Positions 1-6,169 of a stretch of 13,246 nt of DNA are shown one piece after another (position 1 is the first letter of the stretch; the number at the start of each line of letters is the position of its first letter). The notes beneath the pieces were generated by a model. The model saw only the letters and a program-made list of their open reading frames with translations. It did no database searches and was not told where the DNA came from. The stretch covers positions 1 to 13,246 of the forward strand of contig UQWV01000050.1 of NCBI GenBank assembly GCA_900544845.1, in the 5' to 3' direction. This stretch comes from an uncultured Collinsella sp. (GTDB lineage Bacteria > Actinomycetota > Coriobacteriia > Coriobacteriales > Coriobacteriaceae). A program made the translations under genes and the position numbers.

Positions 1-479
1 TATTGAACCGACCTGGCGTGGAGTATCGGCAGGTGCGCCGTGGGGATACGGTCGATATCGGCTCATTTTGCGCCCGCGTGATGTGGCCATTCGAGTCCGT
101 GGATGGTGAGGGAAATGAGGACTCGCTTGTCCTGCTGCTCTCATATGTTCAGGAAGGCAAGGGCCTGCGTATGCTCCTCACCGGTGATGCCGAGATCGAT
201 CAAGAACGGGAATTCGTGCAGGAGGTGGGGGATATCGACGTACTTAAACTTGGGCATCACGGCTCTAAGGTTTCAGTCGATGATGAGTTGCTGGACGTCC
301 TGAAGCCCGAGCTTTCCCTCGCGAGTGCGGGCGAAGGGAATCGATACGGCCATCCGTCCGATGCCTGCATCGATGCCGTTAAGGAAGCGGGCGCCGTGTT
401 CGCGTGCACTATCGAACACGGCGACATTACCGTCACGCCGACTGCGAATGGCTTTGCGATGCGATGCCAGCAACCGTGA
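1..479 (+). CDS. comEC: ComEC/Rec2 DNA-uptake channel protein, C-terminal metallo-beta-lactamase part (5' partial)
   Basis: The reading frame is open from the window edge and ends at TGA 477-479, so only about the last 158 residues are seen. They match the C-terminal metallo-beta-lactamase-like domain of ComEC, the membrane protein that carries single-stranded DNA into the cell during transformation. Visible family motifs are NEDSLVLLL, LLTGDAE (the Asp of the metal site), LKLGHHGSK (metal-site His) and GNRYGHPS. The upstream HxHxDH motif and the membrane Competence domain lie outside the window. ComEC directly before holA and rpsT is a common order in Gram-positive bacteria, which supports the call. 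A stand-alone metallo-hydrolase is the alternative, but motif spacing and context favour ComEC. The TTG at position 3 is not a credible start. Presence of the gene does not show that the cell is competent. Confidence 0.9.
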   Translation, partial: LNRPGVEYRQVRRGDTVDIGSFCARVMWPFESVDGEGNEDSLVLLLSYVQEGKGLRMLLTGDAEIDQEREFVQEVGDIDVLKLGHHGSKVSVDDELLDVLKPELSLASAGEGNRYGHPSDACIDAVKEAGAVFACTIEHGDITVTPTANGFAMRCQQP

Positions 480-487
480 CGACATCG

Positions 488-517
488 TTGGCGTGTGGTG
501 GGCCCCTGGGCTAGAAT
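488..517 (+). promoter_or_regulatory. Candidate promoter for holA
   Basis: TTGGCG (488-493) and TAGAAT (512-517) are separated by 18 nt, with 4/6 and 5/6 matches to the sigma-70/sigma-A consensus. Transcription would start near 524 and give a leader of about 34 nt before the holA ATG at 558. It lies in the short gap after comEC, so holA could be transcribed both from here and by read-through. This was judged by eye only. Confidence 0.45.
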
Positions 518-557
518 GGCACGGAGCGAATACGAAGGCCTGCGGGAGGGGAGCGCA

Positions 558-1520
558 ATGTCCGAAACCGGTCTGCTGCCGGCATATCTGATCGTCGGTA
601 CCGACGGCGTCAAGCGCGATCACGCCGTCTCGCGTATGAAAGCGCGTCTGGAAAAGACGGGCATGGTCGAGTTCAACCTCGACGAGCGCGATATGACCAA
701 AGACCCCGATATCGAGTCGATTATCGGATCGCTTAACACCTTTCCGATGGGCAGCGAGTTTCGCCTGGTAATCCTTGACGGCTGTTCAAAGCTCGCCAAG
801 GCGGTCTCGGAGCCGCTTGTCGAGTATTTGGCGAGTCCCAGCCCCACAACGGTCTGCCTCATCATTGCCGACTCGCTTGCCAAGAACACACGCCTGTATA
901 AGGCGATCGCCAAGATCGATAAGAAGGCCGTGATCGATTGCTCCGGCACCAAACGCTGGGAGCTACCGCGTCGCGTGCAGCAGATGGCGACGCAGCGCGG
1001 CAAGTCGATCTCGACGGCGGCCGCCGAGGAGCTCGTCTCGCGTTCGGGCGAGAACACTCGCATGCTCGATAACGACTTGGCTAAGCTTGCCCAGATGGTC
1101 GAGGCGCCCCAGATTGAGCTTACCGACGTTGAGCGCTGGATTGTACGTACGGCCGAGGTTCAACCCTGGGACTTTCTCAATGCGGTCTCGGCACGTGACA
1201 TGCGACGCTCGCTCGAGCTTTTCAATCTATTGCCCGCCAAGAGCTACGTGTGGACTTACACGTTGCTGTGCGGCCGCATCCGCGAGCTTATCGTCGCCAA
1301 GGCGCTCGATGCGCGCGGACAGGGTCGTGAGCTGGCCGCAACGCTCAAGCTCCAGTCCTGGCAGGTCAAGAATCACTTGACCTGGGCACGTCGCTTTTCG
1401 ATGGCAGAGCTCGTCGCGGCGCTCGAGGGGGCGGTCGATGTAGAGCTCGCGCTCAAGGGTTCGGCCGATTCTGAGGCCGCGCTTTTGCTCTGGATTACGA
1501 ACATCTTGAGAAAATCGTGA
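558..1520 (+). CDS. holA: DNA polymerase III subunit delta
   Basis: HolA is the clamp-loader subunit that opens the beta sliding clamp so that it can be placed on primed DNA. The product from ATG 558 is 320 residues, normal for the family. The N-terminus carries the delta-type pattern AYLIVGTDGVKRD (a degenerate P-loop region; delta does not hydrolyse ATP). It is followed by the AAA+-like middle (FRLVILDGC, VCLIIADSL) and the helical collar domain with WDFLNAVSARD and the final LLWITNIL region. I chose ATG 558 rather than the longer in-frame start at 495 because a good ribosome site (GGGAGGGGAG, 544-553) precedes it and the extra 21 residues look unlike the family; the longer form would also begin inside the putative promoter. 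Position between comEC and rpsT is the usual one. The sequence family is divergent, so identity rests on motif pattern plus context. Confidence 0.92.
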   Translation: MSETGLLPAYLIVGTDGVKRDHAVSRMKARLEKTGMVEFNLDERDMTKDPDIESIIGSLNTFPMGSEFRLVILDGCSKLAKAVSEPLVEYLASPSPTTVCLIIADSLAKNTRLYKAIAKIDKKAVIDCSGTKRWELPRRVQQMATQRGKSISTAAAEELVSRSGENTRMLDNDLAKLAQMVEAPQIELTDVERWIVRTAEVQPWDFLNAVSARDMRRSLELFNLLPAKSYVWTYTLLCGRIRELIVAKALDARGQGRELAATLKLQSWQVKNHLTWARRFSMAELVAALEGAVDVELALKGSADSEAALLLWITNILRKS

Positions 1521-1569
1521 TGATACCTGCCTATTTGACAAATTCGTTCTATCCCTTTGAGGGGGAGCG

Positions 1570-1578
1570 TGCTATAGT
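1570..1578 (+). promoter_or_regulatory. Extended -10 promoter of rpsT
   Basis: TGCTATAGT (1570-1578) is an extended -10 element (TGn followed by TATAGT, 5/6 to consensus). No good -35 lies 16-18 nt upstream, which an extended -10 can tolerate. Transcription would begin near 1585 and give a leader of about 69 nt before the GTG start. The perfect TTGACA at 1535-1540 is 32 nt from this -10 and cannot pair with it in the usual geometry. Confidence 0.6.
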
Positions 1579-1585
1579 AGGCGCT

Positions 1586-1626
1586 TGCATGACCTCACCG
1601 TGTCTCAGAGGTGTCATACATTTTTT
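1586..1626 (+). promoter_or_regulatory. Possible attenuator hairpin in the rpsT leader
   Basis: In the predicted leader, ATGAC (1589-1593) can pair with GTCAT (1613-1617), and CTC (1594-1596) with GAG (1608-1610), leaving GT bulged. Outer pairs T1586-A1620 and G1587-C1619 flank one mismatch. The loop is 11 nt. A run of six T (1621-1626) follows at once, as in a weak intrinsic terminator. S20 represses its own translation in E. coli, so feedback on rpsT is plausible, but whether this structure acts is inference. Confidence 0.35.
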
Positions 1627-1653
1627 GCAAGGAACTCGAAAGGAACTCCAGAA

Positions 1654-1920
1654 GTGGCAAACATCAAGTCTCAGAAGAAGCGTATCCGCACCAATGAGGC
1701 AGCTCGCATGCGTAACAAGGCTGTCAAGTCCGAGCTCAAGACGCTGACCAAGCACGTCCAGTCCGCCGTCGCCGAGGGCGACGCCGAGAAGGCCCAGGCT
1801 GCCCTCAAGACCGTCACCAAGCGTCTCGACATGGCTGCCGCCAAGCATGTTATCCACAAGAACCAGGCTTCCAACCGCAAGTCCGGTCTTGCCAAGCTCG
1901 TGAACAGCATCAACGCCTAA
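1654..1920 (+). CDS. rpsT: 30S ribosomal protein S20
   Basis: S20 (bS20) is a small basic protein of the 30S subunit that binds 16S rRNA early in assembly. The product is 88 residues, the family's usual length. It begins MANIKSQKKRIRTNE, has the helical middle with many Lys/Arg and Ala, and ends with the conserved VIHKNQASNRKS region and a short tail. The start is GTG 1654. An upstream ATG at 1585 would add 23 residues foreign to S20, whereas AAGGA at 1640-1644 sits 9 nt before the GTG. The leader carries a near-tandem copy of this ribosome site (AAGGAACTC at 1629-1637 and 1640-1648). The gene appears monocistronic: it has its own extended -10 promoter and a strong terminator at 1955-1991. 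A non-ATG start is also known for E. coli rpsT, where it takes part in autoregulation. Confidence 0.97.
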   Translation: MANIKSQKKRIRTNEAARMRNKAVKSELKTLTKHVQSAVAEGDAEKAQAALKTVTKRLDMAAAKHVIHKNQASNRKSGLAKLVNSINA

Positions 1921-1954
1921 GTTGTAAATTTCACACCACACAGATTACGCGCAT

Positions 1955-1991
1955 AAATGGAGCCTGTTTTATGGAACAGGCTCCATTTTTT
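1955..1991 (+). terminator. Strong rho-independent terminator of rpsT
   Basis: A 14-bp perfect stem pairs 1955-1968 with 1975-1988 around a 6-nt loop (TTATGG, 1969-1974). The T run 1986-1991 overlaps the 3' foot of the stem. It begins 34 nt after the rpsT stop and ends 25 nt before the lepA ATG, so it separates the two transcripts and leaves little room for a lepA leader. Confidence 0.93.
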
Positions 1992-1994
1992 GTA

Positions 1995-2009
1995 CCGCTC
2001 GGGTAAGAT
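1995..2009 (+). promoter_or_regulatory. Candidate lepA promoter placed for a leaderless transcript
   Basis: TAAGAT (2004-2009, 4/6 to consensus) is preceded by GGG and sits 7 nt before the ATG at 2017, so transcription should begin at or next to the start codon. The 11-nt string CCGCTCGGGTA (1995-2005) is found again before the first J-protein gene (6113-6123). No convincing -35 is seen; the expected place is inside the terminator's 3' arm. No ribosome site precedes the ATG. Confidence 0.45.
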
Positions 2010-2016
2010 AGTCCGC

Positions 2017-3828
2017 ATGAATACTTCAATTGACATTTCCCACATCCGCAACTTCTCGATTGTTGCGCACATCGACCATGGCAAGTCCACGATCAGTGAC
2101 CGCATTCTCGAGCTCACCCATACCGTCGACGAGCGCGACATGGAGTCGCAGCTGCTCGACACCATGGATATCGAGCGCGAGCGCGGCATCACGATCAAGT
2201 CCAATGCCGTTCGCGTGTCCTATGACGCCGACGATGGCGAGACGTATCAGTTCAATCTGATCGATACGCCGGGCCACGTGGACTTTACCTATGAGGTCTC
2301 GCGCTCGCTGGCAGCCTGTGAGGGCGCGGTGCTCGTTGTCGACGCCACACAGGGCGTCGAGGCACAGACCGTCTCCAACGCGACGCTTGCCATGAACGCC
2401 AATCTGGACATTGTGCCGGCCATCAACAAGATCGACCTGCCCTCGGCTCATCCCGACGAGGTTAAGACCGAGATCGAGGATGACCTGGCGATCCCTGCCG
2501 ATGATGCCGTGTGTGTCTCGGGCAAGACCGGCGAGGGCATCCACGATCTGCTGGAGTCCATTGTCTTTCTGATCTCTCCGCCCAAGGGCGATGCGAATGC
2601 GCCGCTCAAGGCACTCATTCTGGATTCATACTTCGACGAGTATCGTGGCGTCGTCGCCACGGTGCGCATCTTTGACGGCTCCATCAAAAAGGGCGATACC
2701 TTGCGCATGATGCAGGCAAAGGGCGACTTTTTGGTCGATGGCGTGGGCGTCAAGCGTCCCGCCGAGACGCCGGTCGACGCGCTGACGGTCGGCGAGGTCG
2801 GATACGTGGTCACGGGCCTGAAGGACCCCGAGGCCGTTCGCGTGGGCGACACCCTTACCTGGGCGTCGAACCCCTGCCCCGAGCCGCTTCCCGGTTACCG
2901 CGAGGCTAAGCCCATGGTCTATACGGGCCTGTTCCCGATCGATAACAAGGACTACGAGAACCTGCGTGACGCGCTCGATAAGCTGCATGTCAACGACCCG
3001 TCGTTGGTGTGGGAGCCCGAGACTTCGGTGGCGCTCGGCTTTGGTTTCCGCGTTGGCTTCTTGGGCCTGCTGCATATGGAGGTCGTCAAGGAGCGCCTGG
3101 AGCGCGAGTTCAACCTGGACCTGATTGCCACGAGCCCTTCGGTGGACTATCACGTCTACAAGACCGACGGCGAGATGATTGATGTTCGCAGCCCGCAGGA
3201 TCTGCCCGAGGCTACGCGCATCGAGCGCATCGAGGAGCCCTACCTCAAGGCCAAGATTATCTGTCCGCCCGAGTATACGGGTGCCGTCATGCAGCTCGCT
3301 ATCGAGCATCGCGGCATTACAACCGACATGATCCATCTCACGAGCAAATCGGTCGAGATGCGTTTCGACATGCCGCTTGCCGAGCTCATTCTGGACTTTT
3401 TTGACCAGCTCAAGAGCCGCACCAAGGGTTACGCCTCGCTCGACTACGAGTTCAACGAATATCGCCCCTCCGAGCTCGTCAAGCTCGACATCCTGCTTTC
3501 GGGCGACGAGGTGGACGCGCTGTCGTTTATCGTGCACAAGGATAAGGCTTATGGCCTGGCCCGCGGTCTGTGCGACAAGCTCAAGGAAATCATTCCGCGC
3601 CAGCTGTTCGAGGTGCCTATCCAGGGCGCCATCGGCAACAAGATCATTGCCCGCTCTACCGTCAAAGCGCGCCGCAAGGACGTGCTGGCCAAGTGTTATG
3701 GCGGCGATATCTCGCGAAAGCGCAAGCTGCTCGAGAAGCAGAAAGAGGGCAAAAAGCGCATGAAGGCCATCGGCTCGGTCGAGGTTCCGCAGGAGGCCTT
3801 TATGGCGATTCTCAAGGTGGACGAGTAG
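2017..3828 (+). CDS. lepA: Elongation factor 4, ribosome back-translocase GTPase LepA
   Basis: LepA/EF4 is a translational GTPase that binds the ribosome and is linked to back-translocation and 30S biogenesis. The product is 603 residues, typical for the family. GTPase motifs are complete: G1 AHIDHGKST (17-25), G2 ERGIT (55-59), G3 DTPGHVDF (83-90), G4 NKID (137-140) and G5 SGK (168-170). The EF-G-like domains follow. The LepA-specific C-terminal domain carries the hallmark YGGDISRKRK (from 561) and ends with VPQEAFMAILK. This tail separates it from EF-G and TypA. The ATG at 2017 is chosen over an in-frame ATG at 1957, which lies inside the terminator stem and would add 20 unlike residues. 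No Shine-Dalgarno is visible, and a -10-like box 7 nt upstream suggests leaderless translation. dus follows after 4 nt, so the two are probably co-transcribed. Confidence 0.98.
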   Translation: MNTSIDISHIRNFSIVAHIDHGKSTISDRILELTHTVDERDMESQLLDTMDIERERGITIKSNAVRVSYDADDGETYQFNLIDTPGHVDFTYEVSRSLAACEGAVLVVDATQGVEAQTVSNATLAMNANLDIVPAINKIDLPSAHPDEVKTEIEDDLAIPADDAVCVSGKTGEGIHDLLESIVFLISPPKGDANAPLKALILDSYFDEYRGVVATVRIFDGSIKKGDTLRMMQAKGDFLVDGVGVKRPAETPVDALTVGEVGYVVTGLKDPEAVRVGDTLTWASNPCPEPLPGYREAKPMVYTGLFPIDNKDYENLRDALDKLHVNDPSLVWEPETSVALGFGFRVGFLGLLHMEVVKERLEREFNLDLIATSPSVDYHVYKTDGEMIDVRSPQDLPEATRIERIEEPYLKAKIICPPEYTGAVMQLAIEHRGITTDMIHLTSKSVEMRFDMPLAELILDFFDQLKSRTKGYASLDYEFNEYRPSELVKLDILLSGDEVDALSFIVHKDKAYGLARGLCDKLKEIIPRQLFEVPIQGAIGNKIIARSTVKARRKDVLAKCYGGDISRKRKLLEKQKEGKKRMKAIGSVEVPQEAFMAILKVDE

Positions 3829-3832
3829 GTCC

Positions 3833-4876
3833 ATGGCACTTTCTGAATACAGCAAGCGGTTGCTTGGCGCCTATGCCGAGCAGCCGTTCCTTATGGCTCC
3901 CATGGCGGGCGTGACCGATCCCGCCTATCGCATCATGTGCCGCCGTCGCGGTGCCCATCTTGCCTATAGCGAGATGGTGAGCGTGGCGGGCCTTGCCTAT
4001 GCCAGCAATAAGACGTGGCGCCTGGTACTGCCGGCCGATGAGGAGCAGCAGATCTGCGTGCAGCTCTTTGGCTCCAAGCCCGATCAGTTTGCGAGCGCTG
4101 TTGCTGCCGTCGAGGAGCGTGTGGGCGATCGCCTGTCGCTGATCGATATCAACATGGCCTGCCCGGCTCGCAAGGTCGTCACCAAGGGCGAGGGCTCGGC
4201 GCTTATGCGCACTCCCGATCTGGCCGAGCAGATCGTCGAGGCGGCGGTGGGCGCGGCGCATGTGCCCGTGACCGTAAAAATCCGTAAGGGCTTTTACGCC
4301 GAAGACCGCAACGCCGCGACGTTTGCCCAGATGCTTGAGGGAGCAGGGGCCGCCGCGGTGGCGGTACATGGTCGCTGCGCCACGCAGCTCTATACGGGCC
4401 AGGCCGATTGGTCGGTCGTCGATGAGGTGGCCGACGCCGTCGAGATTCCCGTTATCGGTTCGGGCGATGTGTTCTCGGCAGAGGACGCTGCTGAGCATCT
4501 GCAAAGCTCGGGTGCCAGCGCGGTGTTTATCGCGCGCGGCATCTACGGCAATCCATGGGTGTTCGGCGATGCCCGAGCCCTTGCACTCGATGGCACGCCG
4601 GTTCCTTCTCGCTCCTCGGTTGAGCGCCTGGATGCCCTGCGCGAGCACCTGACGCTCACGCACGAGCTGTTGCCGCTCATGTCGCGTGCCCGCACGTACG
4701 CAAGCTGGTATCTAAAGGGCATGCCCCATGCTGCCGCCTGGCGCGCTCAGGTGGTGCGTTGCTCCACATACGAGGAGTTCATGGCACTGGTCGATGATAT
4801 CGAGCACGATGTGGTGGCCTGTGAGGCCGCACTTGCCGCCGGCGAGTCGGTGCCCGCTCATCCGTTGGAGGCCTAA
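3833..4876 (+). CDS. dus: tRNA-dihydrouridine synthase, DusB-like
   Basis: This is an FMN enzyme that reduces specific uridines of tRNA to dihydrouridine using NADPH. The 347-residue product opens with the flavin-site motif FLMAPMAGVTDPAYR (19-33). Catalytic Cys110 lies in INMACPARKV. VKIRKG (148-153), VHGR (178-181), GSGDV (209-213) and ARGIYGNPW (234-242) complete the TIM-barrel FMN and substrate sites. A helical C-terminal tRNA-binding domain follows. The NMACP form and overall length resemble the DusB group, but which uridine it acts on cannot be told, so the subgroup is inference. The start ATG is 4 nt after the lepA stop; the only ribosome site is a weak AAGGTGG (3814-3820) inside lepA, so translation is probably coupled. 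The gene's 3' end contains the ribosome site for hemW. Confidence 0.95.
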   Translation: MALSEYSKRLLGAYAEQPFLMAPMAGVTDPAYRIMCRRRGAHLAYSEMVSVAGLAYASNKTWRLVLPADEEQQICVQLFGSKPDQFASAVAAVEERVGDRLSLIDINMACPARKVVTKGEGSALMRTPDLAEQIVEAAVGAAHVPVTVKIRKGFYAEDRNAATFAQMLEGAGAAAVAVHGRCATQLYTGQADWSVVDEVADAVEIPVIGSGDVFSAEDAAEHLQSSGASAVFIARGIYGNPWVFGDARALALDGTPVPSRSSVERLDALREHLTLTHELLPLMSRARTYASWYLKGMPHAAAWRAQVVRCSTYEEFMALVDDIEHDVVACEAALAAGESVPAHPLEA

Positions 4877-4878
4877 CG

Positions 4879-6111
4879 GTGGCCGTTACCGCGCTGTACG
4901 TGCATGTGCCGTTTTGCGCCCAAAAATGCCGGTACTGTGACTTTGACTCACGCAGTTTTGCTCCGTGCAACATGAGCGTTGCGCTCGATACCTATTTTGA
5001 GCAGTTGTATGCGCGCCTCGATGCTTTTGGCGACGCAGGCGCGCTTGCACAGATCCGCACCGTCTATGTTGGCGGCGGCACGCCGTCGCTGGCGGGGGAG
5101 CGTTTGGTAGAATTTGCCCGGCGTATCTCTGCGTGGTGCAAGCCTGTTGAGTTTACCTGCGAGGCCAATCCCGAATCGCTGACCGCAGAGCTTGCCACTG
5201 CGCTTGCCGGGGTGGGTGTCACGCGCGTCTCTCTGGGCGTGCAAACGCTCGATAACGCCGAACTTACCGCCATCGGCCGCATTCACGATGCCGATCGGGC
5301 GCTCGCTGCCATCACGACGGTCAAGGACGCTGGGCTTGTCGTGTCGTGCGACCTGATGTGCGGCCTTCCCGGGCAGACCGACCTAAGCTGGCAGCGCACA
5401 CTCGATGGCGTGTTGGCGGCGGCGCCGCATCATGTGTCGGTGTACCCGCTCACGCTCGAGGAGGGCACGCCGCTCTATCGCGTGGCGTGTCGCGACGAGT
5501 CGCTCGAGCCCGACGAGGATTTTCAGGCTGCATGCATGGATGCGGCGCGTGAGCGCCTGAGTGCGGCCGGCTATCACCCGTATGAGGTGGCAAGCTACGC
5601 GCTCGACGGCCATGAGTGCGCCCACAACATTGCCTATTGGACCGGACAGGGCTATCTGGGTTTGGGCCGCTCTGCCGCCGGTATGCTCGACGCCGAGGAT
5701 TTCGATCGCTTGGCCGGGCTGTTTCCCGACGTGCTTGCTCGCGGCGATGCGTATCGCGTGCGCTTGGTGCAACGCGACGATGCCGCGACGACGTTTGATG
5801 CCGAGTATCTGTCGCAGCGCGAGGCGGCGGCCGAGGATTTGATGCTTGCCTGTCGCATGACGCGTGGCATTGGGCCCGATCTGTTGGTTCGCTCGGCAAG
5901 CGTGATCGCTGCAGATGAGTTGGCGGCGGCCTGCGACCGTGCGGTCGAGTTGGGCCTTGCCACCTGGGTGCCCGATCATATTGAAGGACATGCGGGGCGC
6001 GTCACCTCGAAAGACGTTATCGCAGGTCGCGTCCGTGCTCGTTTAGCGCCCACTCACTTGGGCTGGCTCGATGGAAATGTGCTGTTCGAGCTGTTTTGGG
6101 GTCTAGCCTAG
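4879..6111 (+). CDS. hemW: Radical SAM heme chaperone HemW (often misnamed coproporphyrinogen III oxidase)
   Basis: HemW is a radical-SAM-family protein that binds heme and is thought to pass it to haem proteins. The product is 410 residues. The [4Fe-4S] motif is Cys13-x3-Cys17-x2-Cys20 (CAQKCRYC), followed by DF. True HemN oxidases have a fourth cysteine where this protein has Phe, which favours HemW. Further motifs are VGGGTPS (64-70), EANPES (95-100), SLGVQT (118-123), the family motif HNIAYW (249-254), and a C-terminal winged-helix-like region ending EGHAGRVTSKDVIAGRV and beyond. The start is GTG 4879 with an ideal GGAGG (4867-4871) 7 nt upstream, embedded in the end of dus. No terminator follows. 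In many Gram-positive genomes hrcA-grpE-dnaK-dnaJ comes next; here two J-protein genes come instead. Confidence 0.94.
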   Translation: MAVTALYVHVPFCAQKCRYCDFDSRSFAPCNMSVALDTYFEQLYARLDAFGDAGALAQIRTVYVGGGTPSLAGERLVEFARRISAWCKPVEFTCEANPESLTAELATALAGVGVTRVSLGVQTLDNAELTAIGRIHDADRALAAITTVKDAGLVVSCDLMCGLPGQTDLSWQRTLDGVLAAAPHHVSVYPLTLEEGTPLYRVACRDESLEPDEDFQAACMDAARERLSAAGYHPYEVASYALDGHECAHNIAYWTGQGYLGLGRSAAGMLDAEDFDRLAGLFPDVLARGDAYRVRLVQRDDAATTFDAEYLSQREAAAEDLMLACRMTRGIGPDLLVRSASVIAADELAAACDRAVELGLATWVPDHIEGHAGRVTSKDVIAGRVRARLAPTHLGWLDGNVLFELFWGLA

Positions 6112-6118
6112 GCCGCTC

Positions 6119-6127
6119 GGGTAGAAT
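6119..6127 (+). promoter_or_regulatory. Candidate -10 element before the membrane J-protein gene
   Basis: GGGTAGAAT (6119-6127) gives a TAGAAT -10 box (5/6) in the same CCGCTCGGGTA context as the lepA site. A TTGGGG at 6096-6101 is 20 nt upstream, too far for a standard -35. The box lies within an inverted repeat, GGTA (6120-6123) and TACC (6128-6131). Transcription would begin near 6134 and give a 5' leader of about 36 nt. It starts about 8 nt after the hemW stop, so it would free the J gene from the hemW transcript. Confidence 0.4.
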
Positions 6128-6169
6128 TACCGCAATATATACGCTGCTGTGAGCAGGAGGTTGCCGCGC

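Noticed and set aside
495..557. Longer holA start at ATG/GTG-region codon 495
   Set aside because: The added residues do not fit the family, the start would fall inside the predicted promoter, and a good ribosome site precedes ATG 558.
1535..1578. TTGACA (1535-1540) as the -35 of the rpsT promoter
   Set aside because: It is 32 nt from the TATAGT box, far beyond the 16-18 nt needed.
1957..2016. Upstream in-frame ATG for lepA at 1957
   Set aside because: It lies in the arm of the rpsT terminator, lacks a ribosome site, and adds residues not found in LepA.
2626..3855. Minus-strand open frame (409 codons) opposite lepA
   Set aside because: LepA is certain on the plus strand; the antisense translation has no recognisable features.
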